Counted from the first letter of the stretch, positions 7,860-16,652 are shown. The stretch: 53,611 nt of DNA from Desulfobulbaceae bacterium (GCA_015231515.1 JADGBM010000010.1:1-53611); one strand, 5' to 3'. Numbers and translations are program-made. Notes: generated from the letters alone by a model not told the origin.

Positions 7860-10800
7860 CTAAGGGCATAATATGTCTGGAGTATTGTCCGGGTCTCCCT
7901 GGTAAAGATCCATCGCTCCAAAATATACAATGCCATGACCGTGACAGGTTAGGCACGAGCTAAACCCACTGTTGATATCATGTGCGCCTGATGACGTAGC
8001 TGTCAGCCACTTTGAGTGGCATTTGCTGCAGAAGCCAGTCCAGCCGTTAAATGTAGCAGAGTCTAAGCTTCCATCATCGTTTTTCTTGAAATTAGGCTTG
8101 TCAATAATGACCTCCCCACTGGTTCCAAATTGGCAGTCTGGTGATGGAAGAGCAGCGTCAGTGCAAGAAAGTTGGTCGCCCACGCCGTGGATATTTCCAT
8201 CATCGACATACCCACTGCCATCGATAAAATCTCTGATCATGTATGGATTGCCAAATGTATTGTTAGCTGAGTATGACCCATGATATTCATGGCAATCTAA
8301 ACAATCTAACTCATATGTGGGTATTTGCGGGTTTTGCTCGTAACCTGCCCATCGGCGTTTTGTTCCTTGGCCATGGGCAGACAGACTCCAAGGAGACCTG
8401 TCCCCAATTGGGGTCCATGGCTGGTTGGAGTAGCCATCACACTGTTCAAGGCCTTTTAGGAGTGAAACCCCGTTTTCAAGTGGAGAAGATCCGCAATCGC
8501 CATCATCGTAGTTGAAAGTGCTGCAGGTCAGATCAAGACCATAAAACCCGGCGTCACAATAGGTATCTCCACGCCATGCGGTAATAGTTGATGATAGATC
8601 ACAGGTGTCGCTGCAGTCCCAGACTTCAACGGTAAGAGGGTTCGAATCAGTATCGCAAGGAGACCCTGGGGTATTGAGGGGAGTTGTTGGGTTGAAGAGA
8701 GGTCCGTTAACGCCAGTTGGGAATTTCGGGTCGCCAGGACTCATGCCACCATCGTGACATTTCAGACAGAATGGATTGGTTTTGCCATCCGGGCCAGGGC
8801 TCCAAGGATTACTTCTATTGTCAGGATCCACAAGTTTGTTAGCTTTTGAGGCTGAATGGACACCATGGCAGTTAGTACACTCTATTTTTGTGCCGCCAGT
8901 AGCGTCTTGGTCAGCCTTACTTAATGGGTGATGACTTAACACAGCTCTGCCGGTACCGAAGGATACTCCTAGGATGGTGTTCTGATAATCGCCGGAAGCA
9001 TTTCGAGATCCTTTGAAAGCTGTAGCCGCATCCGGTGGTGCGTTGCCATTGCCAAACGGATCAAATGGGTACGGGGAGCTGTTCATGCCGTCAGCGTCGT
9101 GGCAACTCATACAGAAATCTGAGATATCTTCATACTTTTGAGCCTCAATGTTTTTTATGTTGTCGACGTTGTCACCAATATAGACTATTGAGGTGTTTTC
9201 CAATTCACCTTGCAGATTTATCTGTACTTCTTTATCTCCGCCCCAGAGTCGTATCTTGCCATCCACCCTGTGGTATATCTGGTAATGACATACTCTGCAG
9301 TCATCGGAGTCCAAATCTCCTCCGAAATGGGCATGGGCACTCCCGGCAGTCTCTGTGGTTTGAGGGAACTCAATATCAATTTGTCGCCGAAATGTCCCTG
9401 GCGCACTGGCAATCTCTTGAGGTTGGTTATGACAGTCAAGGCATTCGCCCACACTAAAAGCTGTATCTACATGACCTCCGGTGTGATTATGGCAATTTGT
9501 ACATACCTGCCCAGCGTCATGTGCAATGTTGCCGGAGCTGCTGGTGTAGTATTGGGTGTTTAAGTGGCAGACATTGCAGATTCCGTTAAAGGGCGCTGTT
9601 GATTTTGCATAGTCAGCACCCGTGCTGTTATCCGAGAACTCTACAAGCTGTGACTGTAAAGTAGGCACTCCGGTAATTTTGTCAGAACGCAGCGAAACGT
9701 TGTCATGAATCATAAATATGTTGGAATCACCATGGGGATCATGACAATCCCAACAAAATTTTCCACCTAAACCTTCGTTGTAACCGTGGTAACTATCAAC
9801 TTTCAAGATACTGGTTATAGCGGGCATAGTGGGGTAAGGCGGGTTGTAACCGGAAGAAGTGCTCTTGTGGCAGGCCCAGCAGACACCGTTCATGCCATTG
9901 GTGGAATCGTCAATATTAACCAGTCGGTAGGGTGTTACCGCTGAACCATGTGCAATGGTAGTATCATGGCAGTAATAACAGGTGAGTCCTGCTCCGTTGA
10001 AACCTGATCCGACATATGTTGTGTTGCTAGGACGACCATGCCCACTAGAGAACCACTGAGACATATTGATTTGTGCAACCGCATTGGGATCAATTACACC
10101 TTCAATATCAATATCGTTTGCCGGATTCTGGTGGCAATTGAGGCAGGTGAACTCTTGGCCCCAATCAGCACCGTTACCAAGATGACATGATATGTTGGAG
10201 CATGATCCTTCTGAGTATGTCAATGAAACCCCAGGGGCGGCAACTACATCATAAAAATTGTTAGTATGTGTTCCTTCACCTAGTAGTGAGAGACCATCCT
10301 CTGTGGTTGAGTAGTGGCAATTTTCACAAGTGATTCCGTCGTTGGCGTGTGCGATATGGCTATTGGCTTTAGGGGTGCCGGTGTAAGACGGCGGCAGTCC
10401 GTGGCAGCCAGCACATGTGAAGCTGTACCCGGGCGTTAGCCAACCAGTTTTGTAATCTAACGTGTTTGGTGGGTTGTTGCCGTTGATTGGGTCAAGGTCG
10501 GTGCCGTCATGGTGGCAGTTACTGCAAACAGTCGTTGTGGCAAGATCAAGAATAATATCCCCGGACGCATTGCTCATGTTGGCAAGATCGTGACATTTAG
10601 AGCAGACTATTTCGATGTTAAGATGCGCTTCGTGTTTAGAGATCGTAAAGATGCTGTCGTTATCAAAGTCTGACGCATCATTGTGACAGCCAGCACAGCT
10701 GGAACCACCGTCAGCACCGTGGCCAAAGGCAAAATCATGGGCATGGCAGGTTGTGCATTGTAACGTCGCCGCATTGGAGACTCCTTGAACATCAAGATGA

Positions 10801-11657
10801 GGGTGCGGCGGGTCATCATTGAACTGAAAGTGTAAGGTCTGGCTATGACAGACCTGGCAGATGCCATCTTTCTCATCCCTTACAAAACCGCCTTTGCCAT
10901 CAAAAAACTTGACATCTGTCAAATTAAAGTTGCCGTCTCGGTTTTGATCGACAGGTATCTCTTTTCTAATATACTGGCCATAAATCAGGCCAAAATTTTC
11001 CCCATCGAAATCAGCAGAGCTGATAACACCATTTACTGTGATGAAACCACTTTCAGATCCTGGGGTGTCTTCGGTTGCAGAGGTTATTTTGTAGGTGTTT
11101 TCAATCTGAGCATTGCTGACAGCGACTAAAAGCCCCCGGTTCGCGGATGTTTTTTTAGTCCAGTTTTCCGGCAGTCCCCAGGCCGGTTTAGTCGTTCCAG
11201 CGGTAAGGGTGTAGTTAAAGGTGCTAGTACCGTCAAGGTTGTCGATAATCGTCCCGATGGTTCCTTGGGTCAGGTAGAGTTCGGTGTCTTGTACAGACGC
11301 ATCTCCCAGCCAGTCTTGGAGTTGGAGTTGGAAATGGGGGTTGTGGCAATCAAGGCAGGAGCGTGTCCAGTCACCATAAGCGGTATTGTGCATGCCTGGC
11401 AACATAGCACCACTTGAATGTGTAACGGCAAAAGGTGCTGAACCGTTGCCATCGTGACAGGAGTTACAGAGCGTTTCAATGATGACGGTGTCGCGGTTTG
11501 CAACATAGTCTGTCGGTGAAAACTCCCACCACAATGAGTAGGCGTGGCAGCTGCTGCATGAGACCCCATTGTCAGCAGTATGAGGTGCGTCAATAACAGC
11601 AGCAGAGGCTAATGAAATATGTGCAAGTGCAAAAAGTGTAAAGAGAATTGTTTTCAT
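7860..11657 (-). CDS. Giant secreted multiheme cytochrome c, about 25 heme motifs, with an LNR-like insert
   Basis: This 1265-residue protein has a signal peptide (1-19, ASAA) and no lipobox. I count 24 CXXCH sites between residues 34 and 1239 and one CX4CH site (CSNISCH, 486-492) paired with CLNCH, the Geobacter-type CxxxxCH...CXXCH arrangement. The spacing of hemes is wide and linkers are Asn/Asp/Gly/Ser rich. Residues about 1001-1055 are a Cys- and Asp-rich, heme-free insert that ends in YDDGDC and resembles a calcium-binding Lin-12/Notch repeat. The protein is probably periplasmic or exported and conducts electrons over a long distance. No partner gene is directly coupled. A 9-bp inverted repeat lies 38-93 bases upstream of the start. 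No orthologue name is safe. Confidence 0.9.
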   Translation of the reverse strand: MKTILFTLFALAHISLASAAVIDAPHTADNGVSCSSCHAYSLWWEFSPTDYVANRDTVIIETLCNSCHDGNGSAPFAVTHSSGAMLPGMHNTAYGDWTRSCLDCHNPHFQLQLQDWLGDASVQDTELYLTQGTIGTIIDNLDGTSTFNYTLTAGTTKPAWGLPENWTKKTSANRGLLVAVSNAQIENTYKITSATEDTPGSESGFITVNGVISSADFDGENFGLIYGQYIRKEIPVDQNRDGNFNLTDVKFFDGKGGFVRDEKDGICQVCHSQTLHFQFNDDPPHPHLDVQGVSNAATLQCTTCHAHDFAFGHGADGGSSCAGCHNDASDFDNDSIFTISKHEAHLNIEIVCSKCHDLANMSNASGDIILDLATTTVCSNCHHDGTDLDPINGNNPPNTLDYKTGWLTPGYSFTCAGCHGLPPSYTGTPKANSHIAHANDGITCENCHYSTTEDGLSLLGEGTHTNNFYDVVAAPGVSLTYSEGSCSNISCHLGNGADWGQEFTCLNCHQNPANDIDIEGVIDPNAVAQINMSQWFSSGHGRPSNTTYVGSGFNGAGLTCYYCHDTTIAHGSAVTPYRLVNIDDSTNGMNGVCWACHKSTSSGYNPPYPTMPAITSILKVDSYHGYNEGLGGKFCWDCHDPHGDSNIFMIHDNVSLRSDKITGVPTLQSQLVEFSDNSTGADYAKSTAPFNGICNVCHLNTQYYTSSSGNIAHDAGQVCTNCHNHTGGHVDTAFSVGECLDCHNQPQEIASAPGTFRRQIDIEFPQTTETAGSAHAHFGGDLDSDDCRVCHYQIYHRVDGKIRLWGGDKEVQINLQGELENTSIVYIGDNVDNIKNIEAQKYEDISDFCMSCHDADGMNSSPYPFDPFGNGNAPPDAATAFKGSRNASGDYQNTILGVSFGTGRAVLSHHPLSKADQDATGGTKIECTNCHGVHSASKANKLVDPDNRSNPWSPGPDGKTNPFCLKCHDGGMSPGDPKFPTGVNGPLFNPTTPLNTPGSPCDTDSNPLTVEVWDCSDTCDLSSTITAWRGDTYCDAGFYGLDLTCSTFNYDDGDCGSSPLENGVSLLKGLEQCDGYSNQPWTPIGDRSPWSLSAHGQGTKRRWAGYEQNPQIPTYELDCLDCHEYHGSYSANNTFGNPYMIRDFIDGSGYVDDGNIHGVGDQLSCTDAALPSPDCQFGTSGEVIIDKPNFKKNDDGSLDSATFNGWTGFCSKCHSKWLTATSSGAHDINSGFSSCLTCHGHGIVYFGAMDLYQGDPDNTPDILCP

Positions 11658-11694
11658 AAGTCCATTTCCCCATATTAAATCTGATTTTCATTTT

Positions 11695-11750
11695 ATATCG
11701 TGCAGAGAAGCTGAGAGAAGCTGAGTTTTCTGTCAAAATAAGCACGATAT
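11695..11750 (-). promoter_or_regulatory. Inverted repeat in the leader of the giant cytochrome gene
   Basis: ATATCGTGC (11695-11703) and GCACGATAT (11742-11750) form perfect 9-bp arms around a 38-base spacer. The spacer contains a direct repeat of AGAGAAGCTG and, on the minus strand, TTGACA. It could be an operator or a leader hairpin. I recognise no known family. Confidence 0.4.
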
Positions 11751-11909
11751 ATGCCAGCAAACAATGATACTGTAAGGATCAACTTGCGGTTATGTGACAA
11801 AGTGAGCTGCAAAACAGCATCATTTGTGAAGTGCCTAATCTGGTTAGCAGTATCCTGCAATGTTTCTTGTTGGAGAATTGGGTAATATCTTTTTTTTGTG
11901 AAAAATAAA

Positions 11910-12323
11910 CTAAAGCTTCTTATGGCATGTGTAGCACAATGTCGGCCCTTTGGAACGGCGTAAAAGAGACTCAGTGTTGTATTCTGAGTCCCAAAATTCG
12001 GCGTGGTAGGAGTGGCAGGTTATGCAGGATAACCGACCTTTTTCATCAAGCGGCATATCAATGGGTATACTCATGGTTGGTTGAACATCAATTGGGTGAG
12101 AAAAACCTTCATCAGACGAATCAGTGCTGCAAGGGAATTGTTCGTGGCATTTGCGGCAAATGGCGCCAACCGTTTCGGTATACGAAAGCTTATTACGGTC
12201 AAATGGAAGTGTGACATGGCAATCAAGGCATTTTGTCTTGCTGGTGTCGTCATGCACTGCCATGACAGGAGATGACCATATGAAACTGAGTGTCAGTACA
12301 GTTACGATTAGATTTCGTTTCAT
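11910..12323 (-). CDS. Small periplasmic tetraheme cytochrome c
   Basis: This 137-residue precursor has a signal peptide (1-22, ending PVMA) and CXXCH sites at residues 32, 56, 100 and 130. The segment FSHPIDVQPTMSIPIDMP and the LLRRSKG stretch before the last heme match the N-terminal half of the heptaheme protein encoded two genes upstream (HPVDIKP, IPLDFPL, FLRRIETG), so the two are paralogous modules. Its start overlaps the stop of the HAMP-protein gene by four bases (ATGA), implying translational coupling. It is the last gene of the minus-strand cytochrome operon. It probably works with the adjacent membrane protein. Confidence 0.9.
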   Translation of the reverse strand: MKRNLIVTVLTLSFIWSSPVMAVHDDTSKTKCLDCHVTLPFDRNKLSYTETVGAICRKCHEQFPCSTDSSDEGFSHPIDVQPTMSIPIDMPLDEKGRLSCITCHSYHAEFWDSEYNTESLLRRSKGPTLCYTCHKKL

Positions 12324-12874
12324 CGTTTGAAAGATCCTATTGATTTTTCCAGGTCGTCGATTGCCTGTTTAAGCTCATTCTCATGGGTATTGCTGTTTTC
12401 AGCAACAGAGATGATGGTGTCGGTTTTTTTGCTGATATCTTTAAATCGTTTGTTGAGTTCAAGTGACATGGTTGTTAATTCCTGCGCAAACTCTTTAAAC
12501 TCATCTTTTTCACGTAGTGAGACCTCAAATTTCAAATCACCACTTTCCATACGATGTATGTCACTGGTTAATTTTTTTAAAGGACCATGGATTTTGATGA
12601 AGAGACTTCGGGCAGTGATGACAAAGACAATCAGCACGAAAATAATAACAAATAGATTCGTGTAAAACATCTCATTCCACAGCAGGCCGCCAGGAGAAAT
12701 ATTGGGCAAGCGCATTGAGTATAAAACAGAATCAATTTTTTTGTAGGAAAGGATGTTAAATGTCGTAAGTGCGGCTATCCCGCCAAGCAGTGAAATGATA
12801 ACAAAGCGGAAGATGAAATTACTTTGGGCGCTGTTTTTTAAGTAATACGTTTTTCTTTGATAAGTTCTGGGCAT
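12320..12874 (-). CDS. Two-helix membrane protein with HAMP domain and coiled coil, no output domain
   Basis: The protein has 184 residues: a cytoplasmic N-terminus, a membrane helix (about 21-39), a periplasmic loop of about 33 residues, a second helix (73-94), a HAMP domain (95-145, GPLKKL then ESGDLKFEV) and a C-terminal coiled coil. It lacks kinase, cyclase, GGDEF or chemoreceptor signalling domains. Position and overlap with the tetraheme cytochrome gene suggest it forms a membrane platform or signal relay for that cytochrome (inference). A second gene of the same layout lies 1 kb upstream beside the heptaheme cytochrome. What it signals to is unknown. Confidence 0.82.
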   Translation of the reverse strand: MPRTYQRKTYYLKNSAQSNFIFRFVIISLLGGIAALTTFNILSYKKIDSVLYSMRLPNISPGGLLWNEMFYTNLFVIIFVLIVFVITARSLFIKIHGPLKKLTSDIHRMESGDLKFEVSLREKDEFKEFAQELTTMSLELNKRFKDISKKTDTIISVAENSNTHENELKQAIDDLEKSIGSFKR

Positions 12875-12888
12875 TGCCGATTTTCTCC

Positions 12889-13728
12889 CTAAAAATTATG
12901 GCAGCTCAAACAGAGTTTCTCTCCGTTGACTGTGATAACGAGTTTGTATTTTTCGCTTGAAAAAGGGTCATGGCAGGTACCACAACCCATTATGCCACCA
13001 TCAAAAAAATGTAATCTTCTATCAACTTCAGCAATTGGCCTTAAACGGTTCTTTGTGTTTTGAAGTCGTACTTTTTCGTAATGCATACCTATTGGATGTT
13101 TAAATCCTTTGTCGAATTTTAGATATTCATTGGAGTGTTGCCAGTTTGCAGCCTTTATATTTATCGGAACGGATGAGGCAAATATCCCGTCATGGCAGGA
13201 GATACACTCTTTGGATAACGCATCGATTTGAACCTCTGAATCTGGATCCAAGGGTTTTGAATCATAGTGAGCTACATTGAACAGGGATTGGTGTCCGGTT
13301 GCAGTTGCCAGCGAATTTATATGGCAAGCGTCGCAAAATGCCTTGCCGGTCTCTATACGGCGTAAGAAGCTCGATGGTTCCCCGAATGGAGTTTCATAAT
13401 CAGCATGGGGGTCGTGGCAGGTATTGCATGTTAACGCCCCGTCTTGCGATAAAGGAAAGTCTAAAGGAATCCTGACTTTTTTAGGTTTTATATCGACTGG
13501 GTGCATATATCCTTCTTCAAAAAGTGCAGTGTGACAGGTAAGACACATGTCAGTTACAGAAGAGCTTTTTTGCTTCCCTTTTTGTTTTAGTGGTGACCTT
13601 GAATCAGGGACTATGTGGCAAATCGTGCATTCGTCGTTACTGAATTCATGGGGTTGTTTTGCCATACTGTAAACAAGTACCGATGTAAGTAAAAACAGGC
13701 AAACCAGTATCAGAGATTTTCGTATCAT
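12889..13728 (-). CDS. Periplasmic heptaheme cytochrome c
   Basis: This 279-residue protein has an N-terminal signal peptide or anchor (about 5-22, ending SMA). Seven CXXCH sites are at residues 34, 62, 101, 132, 175, 249 and 273. HPVDIKP and HPIGMHY sit about 7-10 residues after or before heme motifs and can supply distal His ligands. The N-terminal half repeats the whole layout of the 137-residue tetraheme protein downstream. It is preceded by one HAMP membrane protein gene and followed 14 bases later by another. It is probably an electron carrier or redox-sensing partner of these membrane proteins. It is not NapC/NrfH because it lacks their single-helix tetraheme fold. Confidence 0.9.
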   Translation of the reverse strand: MIRKSLILVCLFLLTSVLVYSMAKQPHEFSNDECTICHIVPDSRSPLKQKGKQKSSSVTDMCLTCHTALFEEGYMHPVDIKPKKVRIPLDFPLSQDGALTCNTCHDPHADYETPFGEPSSFLRRIETGKAFCDACHINSLATATGHQSLFNVAHYDSKPLDPDSEVQIDALSKECISCHDGIFASSVPINIKAANWQHSNEYLKFDKGFKHPIGMHYEKVRLQNTKNRLRPIAEVDRRLHFFDGGIMGCGTCHDPFSSEKYKLVITVNGEKLCLSCHNF

Positions 13729-13830
13729 TCAATATACACTACATGCGTAAACTATAAAAAGGCAGCTTTTATACATATCGGAAAATCTCAAAACCATCTG
13801 CATGAGGGTAGTCGTTTGCAATAGCCTGAA

Positions 13831-14385
13831 TTACAGTTTTAGTGGGAACAGAATCCCCTTAATTCCCTTAGCCTTTTCGGCTATAGCGCTACGTTTGTCA
13901 GTGTTTTGCGAATCGCTTAAAATTTTATACATGGCCTCACACTGTTTGGACGCAAGGTTGATTTTTTCGCTGTGGGCTTCTCGCATGGCGTTAAGAGCTT
14001 CAGCCATGGGTTGGATTGCATCTTTTTCTCGTAATTTTGCTGGTTGCGCCAGATTGCCGGAAGCAATTTCCTTGACAGTCCGACTTAGTCCTACCAGCGG
14101 CCCAACAACGCGGTGGGAGTATAGTACAGTAATGAAAATTACGCCGGTCAGAATTAGAACTGTTAATGTGAAGTAGGTGGTGATTGATTTTATTAACATC
14201 TCTTGCTTGAGTTGGGCTAAACGTGCAAAGCTTTCTTGGTATGATGGGCCTAACGGTTGGTGGGCAGAAAAATATAAAATGATTCCCGTAAGTACGAGTC
14301 CTCCTGCGAAAAATAACCCACATTTGATTATTAGACCGCTGAGATATGATTTAGAAATAACTTGTATGGAGCCTGGGTCTTTCAT
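13831..14385 (-). CDS. Two-helix HAMP-domain membrane protein (second copy of the layout)
   Basis: The protein has 184 residues, the same length as the downstream HAMP protein. It has helix one (about 18-40), a short periplasmic loop, helix two (70-90), a HAMP domain (about 91-142, VVGPLVGLSRTV then SGNLAQP) and a helical tail. No catalytic output domain is visible. Sequence identity to the other copy is low, so any duplication is old. It stands about 100 bases upstream of the heptaheme cytochrome gene in the same orientation. Its role in signalling or in anchoring a redox partner is inference. Confidence 0.8.
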   Translation of the reverse strand: MKDPGSIQVISKSYLSGLIIKCGLFFAGGLVLTGIILYFSAHQPLGPSYQESFARLAQLKQEMLIKSITTYFTLTVLILTGVIFITVLYSHRVVGPLVGLSRTVKEIASGNLAQPAKLREKDAIQPMAEALNAMREAHSEKINLASKQCEAMYKILSDSQNTDKRSAIAEKAKGIKGILFPLKL

Positions 14386-14441
14386 CGCTTCCTCCGCTGT
14401 TCAAATCGAATAGGACGTGACGTTTATGGGTTTAGTGTAAA

Positions 14442-14738
14442 TTACGAGAACTTGATGCCAGCTCTGAAGCCGTCATTAGCCTGAAATGTCCACATGACAA
14501 TGCCACTTTCGGGAAGATCCCATTCCGTTTGGTTATCTGAAAAAGAAATTTGTTGCCCAACCTTGAGCATAACCTCGCATGTAACCCCCATTCCGGAGTC
14601 ATTGATGTCAAGAATGTGGGTTTGGTGTTGCGTTTTTCCGTCAGATTCATTTTTGATTTCAATAAATATTGTCGGGTATTCATTGTGGGCTTCATTTACA
14701 CCAGTCAAGTCTGTACGTGATTTTCTTTGTATAAGCAT
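14442..14738 (-). CDS. PilZ-domain protein with atypical arginine motif
   Basis: This 98-residue single-domain PilZ protein has the NDSGMG form of the D/NxSxxG motif (about 47-52) and the C-terminal GIVMW...FRAGIKF strand pattern. The N-terminal arginines are QRKSR, giving RxxR rather than the RxxxR that contacts cyclic di-GMP, so binding may be weak or lost. It follows another PilZ gene by 29 bases inside the cytochrome operon. It is cytoplasmic. The target is unknown; HAMP proteins next in the operon are candidates. Confidence 0.82.
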   Translation of the reverse strand: MLIQRKSRTDLTGVNEAHNEYPTIFIEIKNESDGKTQHQTHILDINDSGMGVTCEVMLKVGQQISFSDNQTEWDLPESGIVMWTFQANDGFRAGIKFS

Positions 14739-14767
14739 CTGGAAACCCTTTAACGGTCTAAAAGAAA

Positions 14768-15049
14768 TTAACAGTTAGGTGCAATAAACTCAAGGCCAGC
14801 TTTGCTCCCTGATTTATTAGTGAAACTCCAAACGACGAGGGCTTTCTCTGGTAACTCCCAGTGTGGCTGATCTTTCACGAAATTTATCATTTGTCCTTTA
14901 TGCAATTTTGTGTCTGTGGATATACCCATCCCTGTTGCACTTAAATCGAGTATGTGAGCACTGATGATGGAACTTTCGTTCAAGGTGAATTCTATCTGGA
15001 GGTCGCAAAGAGTTCTTGCGGCACCGCGTTGCTCTGTCATTTTAACCAT
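14768..15049 (-). CDS. PilZ-domain cyclic di-GMP receptor
   Basis: This 93-residue single-domain PilZ protein keeps both ligand motifs: RGAAR (RxxxR, residues 8-12) and DLSATG (DxSxxG, about 35-40). It ends with ALVVWSF...AGLEFIAP, the family's last strands. Its ATG overlaps the stop of the upstream cytochrome gene by one base (TAATG), so translation is coupled to a cytochrome. This ties cyclic di-GMP sensing to expression or function of the electron-transfer operon (inference). Confidence 0.85.
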   Translation of the reverse strand: MVKMTEQRGAARTLCDLQIEFTLNESSIISAHILDLSATGMGISTDTKLHKGQMINFVKDQPHWELPEKALVVWSFTNKSGSKAGLEFIAPNC

Positions 15050-15939
15050 TATTTATCTGCCTTCGGTAAAAAGAAAGTTGACTTGGCTGCGCTTTCTTTA
15101 TTGCGAATGTTGCGCTGGTAAGACTTAGGCGCATGACATCCTGGAGCACATTGTCCACCATTCTCGTTAATTATAAAGTTGATCGGCATATTCCATTCCC
15201 CGAATGGCACGGTATCTGCCATTAATTTGGGAAGAGTTCCTGAGTGAATTTCATGGCAAAACTTGCACGACCTTCCTTTTAGGGTCTTATTAACATGAAC
15301 GTAATGCAGATTGTCTTTCCCGTCCCTGAAGTTTGTATTATATGAAGTTTGTGGGTGGAGAAGCAAGTCTATTTTATGACATTTGAAACAGAACTCATAA
15401 TGGTCACTGTTGTAATCATTAAAGTATGAAGTGGAGTACTTGGCTTTAAGGAGTTGTGAGTAGTCCGAGCCGTGAGCTGCATGGCACGCCTGGCATTTTC
15501 CCTGATTGATTTCGCCATGAAATACGGTGTCGCTTTTTGAGATGACTTCGGGGTGACATGTGTAACAAATCAAGGTCTCAGTTTCTTGGAGATACGAGTT
15601 GTTTTTATTTTTGTGCGGCGTGTGACAGGCGCTGCATTCACCAGCTGCAACAGGGGCATGGAGCAATTTATACTCCATAACTTTAGGGTGGCATTTTTGA
15701 CACGCACTGTTTGAACTTATAAATGTTTGTCTGTTTTCCTGGGGGTGAGGTTCCAGAATTTTTTGGTGGCAGGAGGAGCATTGCGTGTTACCGGTTGGGT
15801 TTAAATGCTGGTCGTCGCCCATATCGAGATGGCAAGCGGAGGTGCAGTTTGATTCCTCGGCAGTGCTGGGTTTTTCGAGAAAACCAAGAAGTGCAATCGA
15901 AATACAGATAAGAAACAGTATGTTAGAAGACGAGGTCAT
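15049..15939 (-). CDS. Periplasmic multiheme cytochrome c, 7 CXXCH plus 2 CX3CH sites
   Basis: This 296-residue precursor has a signal peptide (about 1-27). CXXCH sites are at 54, 80, 102, 125, 149, 184 and 225, several as doubled-CXXCH pairs with following His (CHTPH, CHAAH, CHEIH). Two extra sites have three residues between the cysteines: CTSACH (32-37) and CAPGCH (264-269). The last 110 residues (AAHGSDY, YEFCFKCHK, LHYVH, GRSCKFCH, GEWNMPINF, CAPGCH) match the end of the 812-residue SPOR cytochrome two genes upstream, so it is a shorter paralogue without the SPOR part. It lies between the lipoprotein cytochrome and the PilZ genes in one operon. Confidence 0.9.
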   Translation of the reverse strand: MTSSSNILFLICISIALLGFLEKPSTAEESNCTSACHLDMGDDQHLNPTGNTQCSSCHQKILEPHPQENRQTFISSNSACQKCHPKVMEYKLLHAPVAAGECSACHTPHKNKNNSYLQETETLICYTCHPEVISKSDTVFHGEINQGKCQACHAAHGSDYSQLLKAKYSTSYFNDYNSDHYEFCFKCHKIDLLLHPQTSYNTNFRDGKDNLHYVHVNKTLKGRSCKFCHEIHSGTLPKLMADTVPFGEWNMPINFIINENGGQCAPGCHAPKSYQRNIRNKESAAKSTFFLPKADK

Positions 15940-16001
15940 TATTGTTTAAGCCTGGCATTGGCGAGGTAGAGTTAACAGCTTTAGCCATCTGGGCAATGAG
16001 A

Positions 16002-16652
16002 TTATTTTAAAAAGTAACGAACCTTTTGACTGTGTGGGTCATGGCAGTCAACACAAAGCATACCGCTGGCAATAATCTTTTCATGCATCGCTTTAGCCAG
16101 CCGCTCTTCAAGGTGGCATTTAAAGCAGATCTTTTCAAGACTTTCGCGTAAAAGGGATAAGTTCTCTGATGAGTGCGGATCATGACAAGCCAGGCAGGAG
16201 CCGACGGAGACCGGGCCATGGATAAATTCTCCCTGGATAAAGTTTTTATGACAGAGGTAACAAATTTCAGTATTTGACGAAAGGAGTTTGTTTTCCGCCT
16301 TAAAGTCGTGGCAACCCCGGCAGTTTTTCTCTTTCCACGGTCGGTGTGCTGAGCCTCCTGTCTCGGTAGTGATTTTGCCGGTATCCCAGTCGCCCGAGGA
16401 AGCTTCATTTATCTTTTGCTCATAATACCTGTTGAAGAGATCATCCATATTTTCTTCACAGAGTTCGTCAATAGAAGGGATGTCTGGGACTCCATCAAAT
16501 ATAGTGGTTAAAAATTTATGCTTTACAAGGGGATCGACCTTGATGCATCCGCCTATAATTAATAGGAAAAAAAGGAGGAGACAGGTGCTGGGGTAAAAAT
16601 GCTTTAATTTTTTGATAGGAACAGATAGCTTTTGCACTTTAATATGAACCAC
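16002..16652 (-). CDS. Pentaheme cytochrome c lipoprotein
   Basis: The protein has 216 residues. A hydrophobic segment (about 23-35) ends in IIGGC with lipidated Cys36. After it comes a conserved-looking FDGVPDIPS segment (53-60), then five CXXCH sites at 111, 131, 153, 176 and 200, with CHDPHS twice. Such lipoproteins sit on the inner or outer membrane facing the periplasm; Ile/Lys after the lipid Cys gives no clear retention signal. It lies between the SPOR cytochrome and its shorter paralogue, so the three probably form one electron path across the periplasm. Confidence 0.9.
   Translation of the reverse strand: MVHIKVQKLSVPIKKLKHFYPSTCLLLFFLLIIGGCIKVDPLVKHKFLTTIFDGVPDIPSIDELCEENMDDLFNRYYEQKINEASSGDWDTGKITTETGGSAHRPWKEKNCRGCHDFKAENKLLSSNTEICYLCHKNFIQGEFIHGPVSVGSCLACHDPHSSENLSLLRESLEKICFKCHLEERLAKAMHEKIIASGMLCVDCHDPHSQKVRYFLK

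Noticed and set aside
8273-9563. Plus-strand open frames of 80-140 codons opposite the giant cytochrome
   Set aside because: They are antisense shadows: the minus strand carries an unbroken series of heme motifs, and the plus frames lack family features and ribosome sites.
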